A DNA stretch of 64,000 nucleotides. Source: Xanthomonas bromi (GTDB lineage: Bacteria > Pseudomonadota > Gammaproteobacteria > Xanthomonadales > Xanthomonadaceae). This document shows positions 44,832 to 54,491 of the stretch, in pieces. The translations under genes and the position numbers were made by a program. The notes under the pieces are model-generated. The model saw nothing but the letters and a program-made list of their open reading frames with translations, was not told the DNA's origin and ran no database searches. The stretch is taken from positions 1-64,000 of the forward strand of contig NZ_FLTX01000008.1 in assembly GCF_900092025.1 (NCBI RefSeq), written 5' to 3'. How positions within the stretch are numbered: the first letter of the stretch is position 1; each line of letters opens with the position of its first letter.

Positions 44832-46093
44832 TGCCATCGCGCAAGGGGCTGCCGGACATCGTCCATCACTCGGCGCTGGATGCGCGTCTGGTCAAGGCCG
44901 TGCGCGGGGTACGCTTGCTCGCCCTGGCGAGCTGGCCGCGCTCGCTGCAGGAGCCGTTTCTGCAGAGCGTGGCGCGCGGGCAGCCGGAGCTGCCGCAGGT
45001 GGACTACCCGGTGCTGGATTTTGGCGACACTCGGCGCGAGCTGGCGGCGATTGCGAAGGCCGCCGACCCGCATCATCCGCTGGGCGCGTACCTGATCGAT
45101 TCGGCGCATAGCTGGAGTCTGGCGGCCGGCTTGCTGGAATCGCTGGGCACAAGCGCGGTCAGCGACTACTCGGCGCAGTTGTTCGGCGTGCCCGACGACC
45201 CGATGCCGGGCAATGGCCCGACGACACGCGAAGCCGCGCGCCATTTCATCCAGATTGCGCAGGAGCTGGATCGCGAACTGATGGCGCCGGAAGAGCAGGT
45301 GCCTGTCTCGGCGACGGCGTTGCGCATGCAATTGCAGAACGACCTCGACGCGTTTTTCGAAGGGCGCGTCATCACCGTCACGCTCGACCCGGATCTGCTC
45401 GCCAAGGCGGCCGCCGGCGCGCACCGCATTCGTTTGCGCACCGGTGCCACGTTCAGCGATTACGACCGCGCGCAGCTGTTCCATCATGAAGCGCTGGTGC
45501 ATTCGCTGACGGCGCTCAACGGGCGCGCGCAGGTGCATTTGCCCAGCCTGGGTATTTCTTCCCCGCGCACGACCGCTACGCAAGAAGGCCTGGCTACGTT
45601 CGCCGAGCAGATCACCGGCAGCATCGATATCGAACGCATGAAGCGCATCAGCCTGCGCATCGAAGCGATTGCGAGGGCGCGCTCGGGCGCGGATTTCATC
45701 GAGGTCTTTCGTTACTTCACCGCAGGCGGGCAGAGCGCTGCGGAAAGCTTTTCGTCGGCGCAGCGCGTGTTTCGCGGCGTGCCCACGAGTGGGGGCGGTG
45801 CCTTCACCAAGGACACCGTGTATCTGCGTGGCCTGGTGGCGGTGCACACCTTCTTCCGCCATTCGTTGCAGCGCGACCAGCTGCAACTCTGCCGCTACCT
45901 GTTCGCCGGCAAGATGGCGCTTGGCGATGTAGCGCGCTTTGCGCCATTGTTCGACAGCGGGGTGCTGGTCGCTCCACGCTGGCTACCGCCGTGGGTGAGC
46001 CGCGTCAGCGGGCTGGCCGGCATGTTGGCGTTCTCGTTGTTCGCCAACCGCATCCGCATGGATCAGCTGCAGCCGCCTGCAATGAATGTGTGA
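44831..46093 (+). CDS. QEGLA-motif (DUF1704/MATCAP-like) metalloprotein
   Basis: A 420-residue protein of the DUF1704 family, often annotated as flavohemoglobin expression-modulating QEGLA-motif protein. The zinc site is an HExxxH-type motif (FHHEALVHSLT), followed by ISSPRTTATQEGLATFAEQ, which supplies the third ligand and gives the family its name. The family includes eukaryotic tubulin carboxypeptidase MATCAP, so a peptidase role is plausible. A hydrophobic end (LAGMLAFSLFANRI) is seen. The start overlaps the rsgA stop (TGATG), so the two genes are coupled. Confidence 0.88.
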   Translation: MPSRKGLPDIVHHSALDARLVKAVRGVRLLALASWPRSLQEPFLQSVARGQPELPQVDYPVLDFGDTRRELAAIAKAADPHHPLGAYLIDSAHSWSLAAGLLESLGTSAVSDYSAQLFGVPDDPMPGNGPTTREAARHFIQIAQELDRELMAPEEQVPVSATALRMQLQNDLDAFFEGRVITVTLDPDLLAKAAAGAHRIRLRTGATFSDYDRAQLFHHEALVHSLTALNGRAQVHLPSLGISSPRTTATQEGLATFAEQITGSIDIERMKRISLRIEAIARARSGADFIEVFRYFTAGGQSAAESFSSAQRVFRGVPTSGGGAFTKDTVYLRGLVAVHTFFRHSLQRDQLQLCRYLFAGKMALGDVARFAPLFDSGVLVAPRWLPPWVSRVSGLAGMLAFSLFANRIRMDQLQPPAMNV

Positions 46094-46247
46094 GGCAAGA
46101 CGCAGCCCGCAGCTGGGGCGCACTGCAATGCAATCAATACATGTATGAATAAATTCAGTGCATGCCACGCGCTCTACACGAGGCTGCAACGGGCTGAATT
46201 GCACACTGGCTGCCTTGCCCGATTGGGCCATGACACGAGGCAATGCG

Positions 46248-46928
46248 ATGAAAATCTTGATGGTGCTCACGTCCCACGACCAGCTCGGCGACACCGGCAA
46301 GAAGACCGGCTTTTGGCTGGAAGAATTCGCCGCGCCGTATTACGTGTTCAAGGATGCGGGTGAAGAAATCACGCTGATTTCGCCCAAGGGTGGACAGCCG
46401 CCGTTGGACCCGAAGAGCGACGAGCCCGATGCGCAAACCGAGGCGACCAAGCGCTTCAAGCAGGATCCCGAGGCGCAGAAGGCGCTGGCAAGCACACATC
46501 GTCTGGCTGACATCAAGGCCGATGACTTCGATGTGTTGTTCTACCCGGGTGGCCACGGCCCGTTGTGGGATCTGGCTGAAGATGCCGATTCCATCGCGCT
46601 GATCGAAGCATTCGCCAAGGCCAACAAGCCGCACGGTCTGGTCTGTCATGCGCCGGGCGCCCTGCGTCGGGTCAAGGGCGGCGACGGCAAGCCGCTGGTC
46701 AATGGACGCCGCGTCACCGGCTTCACTAATGGCGAGGAAGAGGGCGTGGGCCTGACCAAGATCGTGCCGTTCCTGGTCGAAGACGTACTGACCGAACTCG
46801 GTGGCAAGTACGAAAAGGGCGCGGATTGGGGCGTGCATGTGGTCATCGATGGCACCCTGGTCACCGGCCAGAACCCGGCGTCGTCGGAGAAGACCGCAGA
46901 GACCTTGCTTGGATTGGCGAAGCGCTGA
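46248..46928 (+). CDS. DJ-1/PfpI family protein (Hsp31-like)
   Basis: A 226-residue class I glutamine-amidotransferase-like protein. MKILMVLTSHDQLGDTGKKTGFW is the typical start, followed by the acidic residue segment VLFYPGGHGPLWDL and the nucleophile elbow GLVCHAPGAL. Closest in layout to Hsp31/glyoxalase III-type proteins that detoxify methylglyoxal or act as chaperones. The start at 46248 is preferred to in-frame codons from 46158, whose extension is not homologous. It has its own 154-bp upstream gap with an AT-rich near-palindrome (ATCAATACATGTATGAAT). Confidence 0.92.
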   Translation: MKILMVLTSHDQLGDTGKKTGFWLEEFAAPYYVFKDAGEEITLISPKGGQPPLDPKSDEPDAQTEATKRFKQDPEAQKALASTHRLADIKADDFDVLFYPGGHGPLWDLAEDADSIALIEAFAKANKPHGLVCHAPGALRRVKGGDGKPLVNGRRVTGFTNGEEEGVGLTKIVPFLVEDVLTELGGKYEKGADWGVHVVIDGTLVTGQNPASSEKTAETLLGLAKR

Positions 46929-47092
46929 TCTTGCCGGTTTCTGATCCTGCAAAACGCTTTTCCCGCTAGGGAACAAGCCAGGCACGCACGTCACTGGCGC
47001 GCGCGCCTGGGAGCGGAGCGGGGATTGGGATAAGGCTGCGATTGTCCCGAAACCCCGCAAAATCAGCGCTCACCCATCACCACCTGCACGCG

Positions 47093-49012
47093 TTAGGCAC
47101 CGCGCTGCAGCCAACGCACGCCGTAAGCCGGAAGCACAAGCGATACGCTCTCGCTCGGCGCGGCAGCATCTGCATCGTCGCCAATTGCCAACAGCTTCCA
47201 GCCATCATTACCGATCGCCGCAAGCTCCACCTCCAGCGACTGATCGCTGAAGTTATGCAATGCGAGAAAGCTGTCGCCACGCGTCAACGCGAACACGCGA
47301 GGATCAGTCAGCGCGATGCTGTCCAGTGCCTGGTCTGCTGCCAACGCGCCTAACCTGGCACGCTGCTGGATCAATCCACGCAAACGGCGGTACACCGTGC
47401 CGCTCAGGCTCTGTGCATCGTGCCGCTGCGCGGCAAGCTGCCAATCCATCGCCGGCCGATGCAGCCAACGGCCTTCATGCCGGCGCTGCGGGTCGTCGCG
47501 GTAGCCGGGGTCATTGACCATTGCCAATTCGTCGCCCATGTAGATCAACGGTACACCTGGCATGGCAAGCGCAATGGCATACAGCAGCAGCAGCCGATCC
47601 ACTGCAACCGTCAACGCAGCAGCATCGCCTGCCTCCTGAGCGGCTTGGATGCCTGCCAACGCAGCTGCCATGCCGTTGGTGCCATGCACGCCGTCGCCGC
47701 TGCTCTGGAAACTCTCGCCGCGCGCATAACTGCCCGGCACGTCGTTGGCATAGAAGCGAGCGACATCGCGCAGCGAAAACGGCGGTTGCGCCACACTGCC
47801 TGCCGCTTCGTGCTGCAATACGTTCCAACCGATATCGTCGTGACAACGCACATAACTCAGCCACGCGCAGTTGGCCGGCAGCGGTGGGCTGTTGCTGATG
47901 ACGTGATGCAGGATATCGCCGCGTTGCAGTGCCAACGCCGACCAGCCGGCGGCCATCAGCGTGCTGTGGTACGCCAGATGGCATTCGTAGCCCTGGTCCA
48001 CGCCGCTGCCGAAATACGGCGGCAGTTGCGTCATCGGCACGATGGCTTCGGCCTTCATCACCACGGCCGGCGCGACGATATCGGTGGCCGCGCGCAAGGC
48101 CACGAGCAAGGTGTGCGCCTCGGGCTGGTTCATGCAATCGGTGCCGGTGCGTTTCCACAGATAGGCGGTGGAATCCAGGCGAAATGCTTCCACGCCCAGA
48201 TTGGCCAGCCGCAGCATCGCCAACGCCATGTCGCCGAACACGGCAGGATTGCTCCAGTTCAAATCCCATTGATACGGATAGAAGGTGGTCCACATCCAGT
48301 GCGCGGTGTCGTCCACCCAGGTGAAGTTGCCAGGTGCAGTGTGCGGAAACACCTGCCCTAATGTGCTTTCGTACTGGTCGGGCAGGGTGCGGTCGGCAAA
48401 GTGATGGTAGTAACCCAGATAGCGTGCATCGCCGGCGCGCGCGGCCTGGGCCCAGGCATGATCGTCGGCGGTGTGGTTGAGGACGAAGTCCGCGCACAGG
48501 CTGATGTCAGCCTCGCGCAGGCGGTTGGTGAGTGCGACCAGATCGTCGTTGGTGCCGAGACTGGGCTCCACCTGGCCGTAATCGCTGACCGCAAAACCGC
48601 CATCGTTATCGCCACTACGTGCGCGCAGGAAGGGCAGCAGGTGCAGGTAACGCACACCCAGCTCCTGCAGGTACGGCACGCGTTCGGCCACGCCCTGCAG
48701 TGTGCCGGCAAAGCGGTCTGCGTAAGCGCTGTAGCCTAGCATGCGCTGTTCGCCGAACCAGCCGGCGTGCCGCGTGCTGTCGAGGGTTTGCAACGCTTGC
48801 GAACGCTGCCGGGCGATGTTGCCCAGTTCGCCCAGCCACTGCGTCACCCACATCGCATAGTCGGCACGCTGTCCGTATAGCGTCTGCAAGGCATCCAGCA
48901 AACGCGGTGCGTGCGTGTCGTAGCGCGACATCAGAATGGCGGCGCGTTGCGGATCCAGCGGCGCGGCGAAGGCCGCGCGCAGTGCAGTGGAATCGATCGG
49001 GGAGGTGCTCAT
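47093..49012 (-). CDS. suxB: Sucrose hydrolase / amylosucrase SuxB (GH13)
   Basis: A 639-residue GH13_4 enzyme acting on sucrose; in Xanthomonas it works as sucrose hydrolase. Amylosucrase-type N-terminal helices (TLYGQRADYAMWVTQWLGEL) precede the barrel. GH13 signatures are complete: LCADFVLNHTADDHAW, GVEAFRLDSTAYLW (nucleophile Asp), VVMKAEAIVPM (acid/base Glu) and YVRCHDDIGW (HD). No signal peptide is present, so cytoplasmic, which fits import of intact sucrose by SuxC. It starts 34 bp after suxA and is co-transcribed with it. Confidence 0.95.
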   Translation of the reverse strand: MSTSPIDSTALRAAFAAPLDPQRAAILMSRYDTHAPRLLDALQTLYGQRADYAMWVTQWLGELGNIARQRSQALQTLDSTRHAGWFGEQRMLGYSAYADRFAGTLQGVAERVPYLQELGVRYLHLLPFLRARSGDNDGGFAVSDYGQVEPSLGTNDDLVALTNRLREADISLCADFVLNHTADDHAWAQAARAGDARYLGYYHHFADRTLPDQYESTLGQVFPHTAPGNFTWVDDTAHWMWTTFYPYQWDLNWSNPAVFGDMALAMLRLANLGVEAFRLDSTAYLWKRTGTDCMNQPEAHTLLVALRAATDIVAPAVVMKAEAIVPMTQLPPYFGSGVDQGYECHLAYHSTLMAAGWSALALQRGDILHHVISNSPPLPANCAWLSYVRCHDDIGWNVLQHEAAGSVAQPPFSLRDVARFYANDVPGSYARGESFQSSGDGVHGTNGMAAALAGIQAAQEAGDAAALTVAVDRLLLLYAIALAMPGVPLIYMGDELAMVNDPGYRDDPQRRHEGRWLHRPAMDWQLAAQRHDAQSLSGTVYRRLRGLIQQRARLGALAADQALDSIALTDPRVFALTRGDSFLALHNFSDQSLEVELAAIGNDGWKLLAIGDDADAAAPSESVSLVLPAYGVRWLQRGA

Positions 49013-49046
49013 TAGAAGCCGCCGGGCAGGACCCGGCGCGGGGTCC

Positions 49047-51500
49047 TTAAAAGTCGTAACGCAGGCTGATGCTGGTGGTGCGGCCGGCAATCGAGCGCGC
49101 GCGGATGATGCCATTGGCCGGAATGGTCGCTTCTTCGGCTTCGGTCAGGCCAAAGGTGTTGAACAGGTTGTTGACGTTGAGCGCCACGGTGAGCGCATCG
49201 GTCACGCGGTAGTCGCCGAACAGGTTCACCTGCGTGTAGCCGGGCATCTTCAACTGATTGGAGTCCTGCGTGTAGGCATCGGTGGTGCCGATCAGGTTCA
49301 CCCCAAACTGGTAGTTATCGCCGCGGTAGCTGGGTGTGAGCTGCCACACCACGTCGGCCTGGCGACGCGGCACATGACCGGTATTTTCCGGGGTGATCTG
49401 GTCACGCGAGATTTCCGCATCGGTCCAGGTCAGGCCGCCGTTGACGGTGAAGCCCTCGTAGCGGTAGCTGGCTTCCAGCTCCACGCCGTGCGCTGCGTAG
49501 CTGCGGTTGAAGAAGCGTTGGCTGGTGACTTCGAAGTTCTGTTCCTGGGTGCGTGCGGAGAACGCCGTGGCGAACAGGCTCAGCCCGTCGCGACGCCACT
49601 TCAGGCCGGCTTCTGCCTGGCGCACCACGTTGACGCCTTCATCGGACGACACCGAGCCGTCGTCGCGCACCACGCCAAACAACAAGCGATCTGCGTTGGC
49701 GCGTGCGCCGCGGCTGATGCGTGCAAACGCGCCCAGGTCGTCGTTGATCAGGTAATTGGTGCCCAACGAATACGACAGGTAGTTCCAGTCGTAATCCACC
49801 GGGCGCGCGTTGGCGGTGTCCACGGTGGCCACGCGTTGTTCCACCGGTTGGATCACGCCGTCGCCGTTGACGTCCAGGTTCTGCGCAATCGCGGTGCCAT
49901 TGTAGCTGCCGCGCGCATCGCCCATGTCGTAACGCAGGCTGCCGTCGATGCTGAACTTGCCGCTGTCGAAGGTGAGCGCCACGTAAGGTGCATTGACGTC
50001 GTAGCGCACGTCGTAGCTGCGGGTGATGCAGCAATCGCCCCAGAACGGCGTGCCATAGGCGTACAGGCCGTTCTGCGAGCGCGACACGCCAGTGGCGTCG
50101 ATTACGTTGAGCAGGCGCGAGTCGCGGCCCAGGCTCTGCACATAGGAGTTCCAGGTCCAGTCCATGTCGATGGTCTGGCGCGAGGTGTAGTAGCCCATAC
50201 GCAGGTTGAGGGTGCGGCCGTCGCCACCGAACTCGCGCGAGACGCTGAGGTCGTTGGTGACATTGCCCAGATCGTTGACGGCGACATTGAACAGATGGGT
50301 GCGGATGGCATTGCCGGTGTAGGCCTGTCCAGCATTCGGGCCGTCGGCCTGCACCAGCTGCGCGCCGGCACCGCCGATGGACGAGGCCAGCGAGGCGGCA
50401 TCGGTGACTTCGGCCGGGAACGGGCTGACGAAGCGCCCGCTGTTGTCGGCGACGCGGAATTTATCGCTCAGGTTCCAGCCGTTGCCCAGGTCGAACCAGG
50501 CTTCGGCACCGATGGTGCGCGAGATCGGGTGCATGCCGTCCCCCAGGTCGGTGCGGCGCGGCTGGTTGTTGCCGTCCAGGCCGACATCGGTGCGGAAATT
50601 GCGGCTGTACAAGGTGTCGTTGCCGGGATCGAAACCGGGGAAGCCGCCCAGGTCCGGCGAGCCATCGCGGCCACGCACGGAGGTGGGGACCGGCAGATAG
50701 CCGGCGGCGCGGTCGTTGAGGTATTTGCCGTATACCCGCACGTAGCCGTTCTCGAACAGGCGGGTGAGGTTGGCCTTGAGTTGGCCGCCCTTGTCGGTGG
50801 TGTAGCCGGCATCGCGCACGCCATCGCCCTGGCGGAAGAAGCCGCCGATGTTGAACTGCCAGTGCTCGGCAAACGGCGCGCCGTAGTTGAAGTCGATGCG
50901 GGTGTTGTCGTAGTCCAGGCCGCGACTGACGCCGACGCTGCCGCCTTCAGTGTCGCCGGTCTTGCTGATGAAGTTGATGATGCCGCCCGGCGCGTTGCTG
51001 GTAAACGTCGAGGCGGAGCCGCCGCGGATCGCTTCGATGCGATCCATCGTGAAATCCGAGCGCAGGAAGATATCGGCGTTGCCGAAGGCGATATCGCCGA
51101 ACTCCATCACCGGCAAGCCGTCTTCCTGCAGCTGCAGGAACTTGGCGCCACCGGAGGCCACTGGCAGACCGCGCACGGCGATGTTGGCGTTGCCTTCGCC
51201 GCCGCTGGATTCGGAGCGGATGCCGGGGATGTTGCGGAAGATTTCCGCAGTGCTGCGCGGCGCCGACTGCTCGATCGCCTCGGCACCGACGGTGCTGACC
51301 GACACGCTGGATTTCAACTTGGTGGTGGCGGTGGAGGTGCCGGTGACGAACACCGAATCCAGATTGACCGCGGCGCTGTCGGCAGCCGGCGGAGTGGCGG
51401 GTGCGGCGGCGGTGTCCTGGGCCAGCGCGGCGGGCGCGCACAGGCAGGAAACGACCGCACAGGCCAGGGCATGCAGGCGCAGGGTGTGCAAGGTGGACAT
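49047..51500 (-). CDS. suxA: TonB-dependent sucrose transporter SuxA
   Basis: An 817-residue outer-membrane receptor bringing sucrose into the periplasm with TonB energy. ATG 51500 gives the signal peptide MSTLHTLRLHALACAVVSCLCAPAALAQ and has a GAGAGAG purine run upstream; in-frame codons further upstream cover the promoter. The plug domain follows (SAPRSTAEIFRNIPGIRSES, FTSNAPGGIINFISKTGDT), then the barrel, ending in SLRYDF. It heads the suxA-suxB unit and is divergent from suxC, with SuxR operators between them. Confidence 0.94.
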   Translation of the reverse strand: MSTLHTLRLHALACAVVSCLCAPAALAQDTAAAPATPPAADSAAVNLDSVFVTGTSTATTKLKSSVSVSTVGAEAIEQSAPRSTAEIFRNIPGIRSESSGGEGNANIAVRGLPVASGGAKFLQLQEDGLPVMEFGDIAFGNADIFLRSDFTMDRIEAIRGGSASTFTSNAPGGIINFISKTGDTEGGSVGVSRGLDYDNTRIDFNYGAPFAEHWQFNIGGFFRQGDGVRDAGYTTDKGGQLKANLTRLFENGYVRVYGKYLNDRAAGYLPVPTSVRGRDGSPDLGGFPGFDPGNDTLYSRNFRTDVGLDGNNQPRRTDLGDGMHPISRTIGAEAWFDLGNGWNLSDKFRVADNSGRFVSPFPAEVTDAASLASSIGGAGAQLVQADGPNAGQAYTGNAIRTHLFNVAVNDLGNVTNDLSVSREFGGDGRTLNLRMGYYTSRQTIDMDWTWNSYVQSLGRDSRLLNVIDATGVSRSQNGLYAYGTPFWGDCCITRSYDVRYDVNAPYVALTFDSGKFSIDGSLRYDMGDARGSYNGTAIAQNLDVNGDGVIQPVEQRVATVDTANARPVDYDWNYLSYSLGTNYLINDDLGAFARISRGARANADRLLFGVVRDDGSVSSDEGVNVVRQAEAGLKWRRDGLSLFATAFSARTQEQNFEVTSQRFFNRSYAAHGVELEASYRYEGFTVNGGLTWTDAEISRDQITPENTGHVPRRQADVVWQLTPSYRGDNYQFGVNLIGTTDAYTQDSNQLKMPGYTQVNLFGDYRVTDALTVALNVNNLFNTFGLTEAEEATIPANGIIRARSIAGRTTSISLRYDF

Positions 51501-51605
51501 TGCGATTCTCTCTCTCTCACGGATGATGGTGTGCCGACGCCTGCATCGTCCCCTCCCAGGGAATGGCCGTATGGCCTGCAGTGCGAGTGCAGTAATACGC
51601 GGCAA

Positions 51606-51619
51606 TGCAATCGATTGCA
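51606..51619. promoter_or_regulatory. SuxR (LacI-family) operator 1
   Basis: TGCAATCGATTGCA is a perfect 14-bp palindrome with the CG centre typical of LacI-family operators. It lies 106 bp upstream of the suxA start in the suxA-suxC divergent promoter region. Confidence 0.85.
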
Positions 51620-51693
51620 ATCTTGCGGTGCAGCATCAATGTGCTAATTTTTCTCGCTCGGAATTCCCTGTAAAATCTGTTGCAGCGCAGCGT

Positions 51694-51707
51694 TACAATC
51701 GATTGTA
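51694..51707. promoter_or_regulatory. SuxR (LacI-family) operator 2
   Basis: TACAATCGATTGTA is a perfect 14-bp palindrome sharing the core CAATCGATTG with operator 1, 88 bp away centre to centre. It lies 62 bp upstream of the suxC start, so one site probably serves each divergent promoter. Confidence 0.85.
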
Positions 51708-51768
51708 TCGATGGCAGGGTACACTGCGCTGCGGCCACTGGGAGCCGCGCCGATGCCCAGGGCCCTGC

Positions 51769-53088
51769 ATGTCGTCGACCGCTCCTCCGCTCTCTTTCGC
51801 GCGCATCCTGGCGCTCAACGCCGGTTTCTTCGGTGTGCAGTACAGCTTCGGGTTGCAGCAGAGCAACATGAGCCCGATCTACAACTACCTGGGCGCCGAC
51901 CACGCCAGCCTGCCGTATCTGTGGCTGGCCGGGCCGATCACCGGGCTGGTGCTGCAGCCATTCGTGGGTGCGTGGAGCGACCGCTCGGTGACCCGCTGGG
52001 GCCGCCGCATGCCGTACATGGTGCTGGGCGCGCTGGTGTGCAGTCTGTGCCTGCTGGCGATGCCATTCAGCACCGCGCTGTGGATGGCGGTGTGCCTGCT
52101 GTGGGTGCTGGATGCGGCCAATAACGTGGCGATGGAACCGTACCGTGCGTTGGTCAGCGATGTGCTGGCGCCGCCGCAGCGGCCGTTGGGCTATCTCACC
52201 CAGAGTGCGTTCACCGGTTTGGCGCAGACACTGGCCTATCTCACTCCGCCGTTGCTGGTGTGGTTCGGCATGAATCAGGATGCCGCCAATGCGCACCATA
52301 TTCCGTACGTCACCATCGCTGCGTTCGTGATTGGCGCAGGCTTTTCTGCAGCATCCATTCTGCTCACTGCGCGCAGTGTGCGCGAGCCGGTGATCGGGCC
52401 GGAAGAGATCGCGCGCATGCGCCAGCGCGGTGCCGGCCTGGGCGCAGTGGTGCGCGAGATCGGCGGCGCGTTGCGCGACATGCCGCCGACCATGCGCCAG
52501 CTGGCGCCGGTGATGCTGTTTCAGTGGTATGGAATCTTCTGCTACTGGCAATACATCGTGCTGTCGCTGTCGACCACCTTGTTCGGCACCACCGACGCTA
52601 CCTCGCACGGGTTTCGTGAGGCGGGCCTGGTCAACGGGCAGATCGGCGGCTTCTACAATTTCATCGCGTTTCTGGCGGCTTTTGCGATGGTGCCGGTGGT
52701 CCGCCGCTTCGGCCCCAAATACACGCATGCGGCCTGCCTGCTGGCGGCCGGCGTCGGCATGTGGGTATTGCCGGGCATCGAGAACCGCTGGTTGCTGCTG
52801 TTGCCGATGATCGGGATTGGACTGGCCTGGGCCAGCATGATGGGCAACCCGTATCTGATGCTCGCCGACAGCATTCCACCCGAACGCACCGGCGTGTACA
52901 TGGGGCTGTTCAATCTGTTTATCGTGCTGCCGATGCTGATCCAGATCGTCACCCTGCCGCTCTACTACGAGCGATGGCTGCACGGCGATCCGCGCAACGT
53001 GATCCAACTGGCCGGCGCGCTGATGCTCGCTGCGGCAGTGGCGATGCTGTGCGTGCGTGTCCGCAAGCCGACGCCGGTTACCGCGTAA
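51769..53088 (+). CDS. suxC: Inner-membrane sucrose transporter SuxC (MFS)
   Basis: A 439-residue sugar/cation symporter of the major facilitator type with 12 predicted helices. The N-terminal signature GFFGVQYSFGLQQSNMSPIYNYLGA and GPITGLVLQPFVGAWSDRSVTRWGRRMPYM match the sucrose/maltose porter group. ATG 51769 starts the conserved region; the frame extends upstream through the operator region (to 50950) but this is antisense to suxA. Divergent from suxA. Confidence 0.93.
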   Translation: MSSTAPPLSFARILALNAGFFGVQYSFGLQQSNMSPIYNYLGADHASLPYLWLAGPITGLVLQPFVGAWSDRSVTRWGRRMPYMVLGALVCSLCLLAMPFSTALWMAVCLLWVLDAANNVAMEPYRALVSDVLAPPQRPLGYLTQSAFTGLAQTLAYLTPPLLVWFGMNQDAANAHHIPYVTIAAFVIGAGFSAASILLTARSVREPVIGPEEIARMRQRGAGLGAVVREIGGALRDMPPTMRQLAPVMLFQWYGIFCYWQYIVLSLSTTLFGTTDATSHGFREAGLVNGQIGGFYNFIAFLAAFAMVPVVRRFGPKYTHAACLLAAGVGMWVLPGIENRWLLLLPMIGIGLAWASMMGNPYLMLADSIPPERTGVYMGLFNLFIVLPMLIQIVTLPLYYERWLHGDPRNVIQLAGALMLAAAVAMLCVRVRKPTPVTA

Positions 53089-53205
53089 TCACAACCAGCG
53101 GAGGCGCATCACGACACAAGACGCACAGCCTCCGCGCGATAGATCTGCAAGCAAAAAACATGCGCGTTTGCCACCGCTAAGAGCGCGCCGCGTGCACGCT
53201 CTTCC

Positions 53206-53253
53206 GATTCCCGATTCCCGATTCCCGATTCCCGATTCCCGATTCCCGATTCC
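53206..53253 (+). repeat. GATTCCC heptad array, 6 copies plus a partial
   Basis: Six perfect GATTCCC copies (53206-53247) followed by GATTCC. It lies between the 3' ends of convergent suxC and suxR, matching the setting of the array at 11140. Confidence 0.95.
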
Positions 53254-53265
53254 GGGCCTCACGCC

Positions 53266-54297
53266 TCACGCCGACTCGCGCACCACCAGCTTCACCGGCA
53301 TTTCAACCGATTCCACGGTTTCGCCCGCGATCAGTGCCAGCAGCCGGTCCACCAGCAAACGCGCGGCCAGCCCTAGATCCTGCCGCACCGTGGTCAGCGG
53401 CGGCTGGCTGTAGGCGGCCAGCGGGATATCGTCGAAGCCCACCAGCGAGATGTCCTGCGGCACCCGGTGGCCGGCCTCGACCAGGGCGCGGATCGCGCCC
53501 ACGGCAATCACGTCGGAAGCGGCGAACAGACCATCCGGAGGATCGGTCTTCTTGAGCATGGCGCGGGTGAGGCGATAAGCATCTTCGCTGACGAAATGGC
53601 TGCGTGCATGCAGCCGGGTGTCGAACTCCAGCCCGTGCTGTTCGAGCGCATGACGGTAGCCGGCAAACCGCGGCGCCACCTCGGGAAGCTGGTCATCGCC
53701 GAGGAAGGCGATGCGCTGGCGGCCGCTGGCGATCAGGTGTTCGGTGGCAAGCGCGCCGCCCTGGAAATTGTCGCTGCCCACGCTGATGTACGACTGTCCG
53801 TCGATGCGGCTGCCCCATACCGCCATCGGCAGGCCGTCGCGTGCGGCCTGGTCCAGCGCGGCGTGTTCGGAACTTTGCCCCAGCACGATCACCCCGTCGG
53901 AGCGGCTGCCGCGTGCGAGCTGTTCCACCCAGCCATCCTGATGCCGGTTCAGCTTGGACAGCAGCATGCTGTAGCCACGGCCGGTGAGTTCTTCGGCCAG
54001 CAGCGCCAGCATGGTCATCAGGAACGGGTCGGACAGCGGTTGATCCAGCGCATGCATCATCGGCACCGCCACGCTCACCGTGTTGGAGCGTTTGGCGCGC
54101 AGGCTGCGCGCGACCGGGTCGACCTGGTAGCCGGCATCGGCGGCGATCTGCTTGATGTAGGCGCGGGTACGTTCGGCAACCAACGGGCTTCCGGCCAATG
54201 CGCGCGACACGGTGGACTCGGACACACCCGCCATGCGGGCGATGTCGGCCATCTGCGGGCGGGCATTAGGCGGGGTGCGTTCTGAAGGTTTGGCCAT
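53266..54297 (-). CDS. suxR: LacI-family repressor SuxR
   Basis: A 343-residue regulator. The N-terminal LacI headpiece MADIARMAGVSESTVSRALAG and the hinge region (VDPVARSLRAKRSNTVSVAVP) are clear, followed by a periplasmic-binding-protein-like effector domain (SDGVIVLGQSSEH, DGLFAASDVIAVGAIRALVE, SLVGFDDIPLAAYSQPPLTTV). It should repress suxA/suxC through the palindromes at 51606 and 51694 until sucrose or a derivative is present. ATG 54297 is chosen from the start of the family; longer in-frame starts exist. Confidence 0.94.
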   Translation of the reverse strand: MAKPSERTPPNARPQMADIARMAGVSESTVSRALAGSPLVAERTRAYIKQIAADAGYQVDPVARSLRAKRSNTVSVAVPMMHALDQPLSDPFLMTMLALLAEELTGRGYSMLLSKLNRHQDGWVEQLARGSRSDGVIVLGQSSEHAALDQAARDGLPMAVWGSRIDGQSYISVGSDNFQGGALATEHLIASGRQRIAFLGDDQLPEVAPRFAGYRHALEQHGLEFDTRLHARSHFVSEDAYRLTRAMLKKTDPPDGLFAASDVIAVGAIRALVEAGHRVPQDISLVGFDDIPLAAYSQPPLTTVRQDLGLAARLLVDRLLALIAGETVESVEMPVKLVVRESA

Positions 54298-54491
54298 GGC
54301 AGCGCACTGCGGAAAAGACCAGAGTGTAATCAGTTCGCATTGCAGGCGGGTCGTTCGCGCAGTGGCGGCTGCTTGTGCACGCGGGCAGGGCGCACACGCG
54401 TACGGATCTCCTAGCCTTGTGGGCGCTCCCGCAGATCGAGCGCCGGGCGTACAGAGCAGGCGGGCAGCGGGACATGCAGCGGTGCGCCCGC

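Noticed and set aside
46131-46150. AT-rich near-palindrome ATCAATACATGTATGAAT as an operator
   Set aside because: Only one imperfect copy and no regulator gene nearby; noted in the DJ-1 gene entry but not called as a site.
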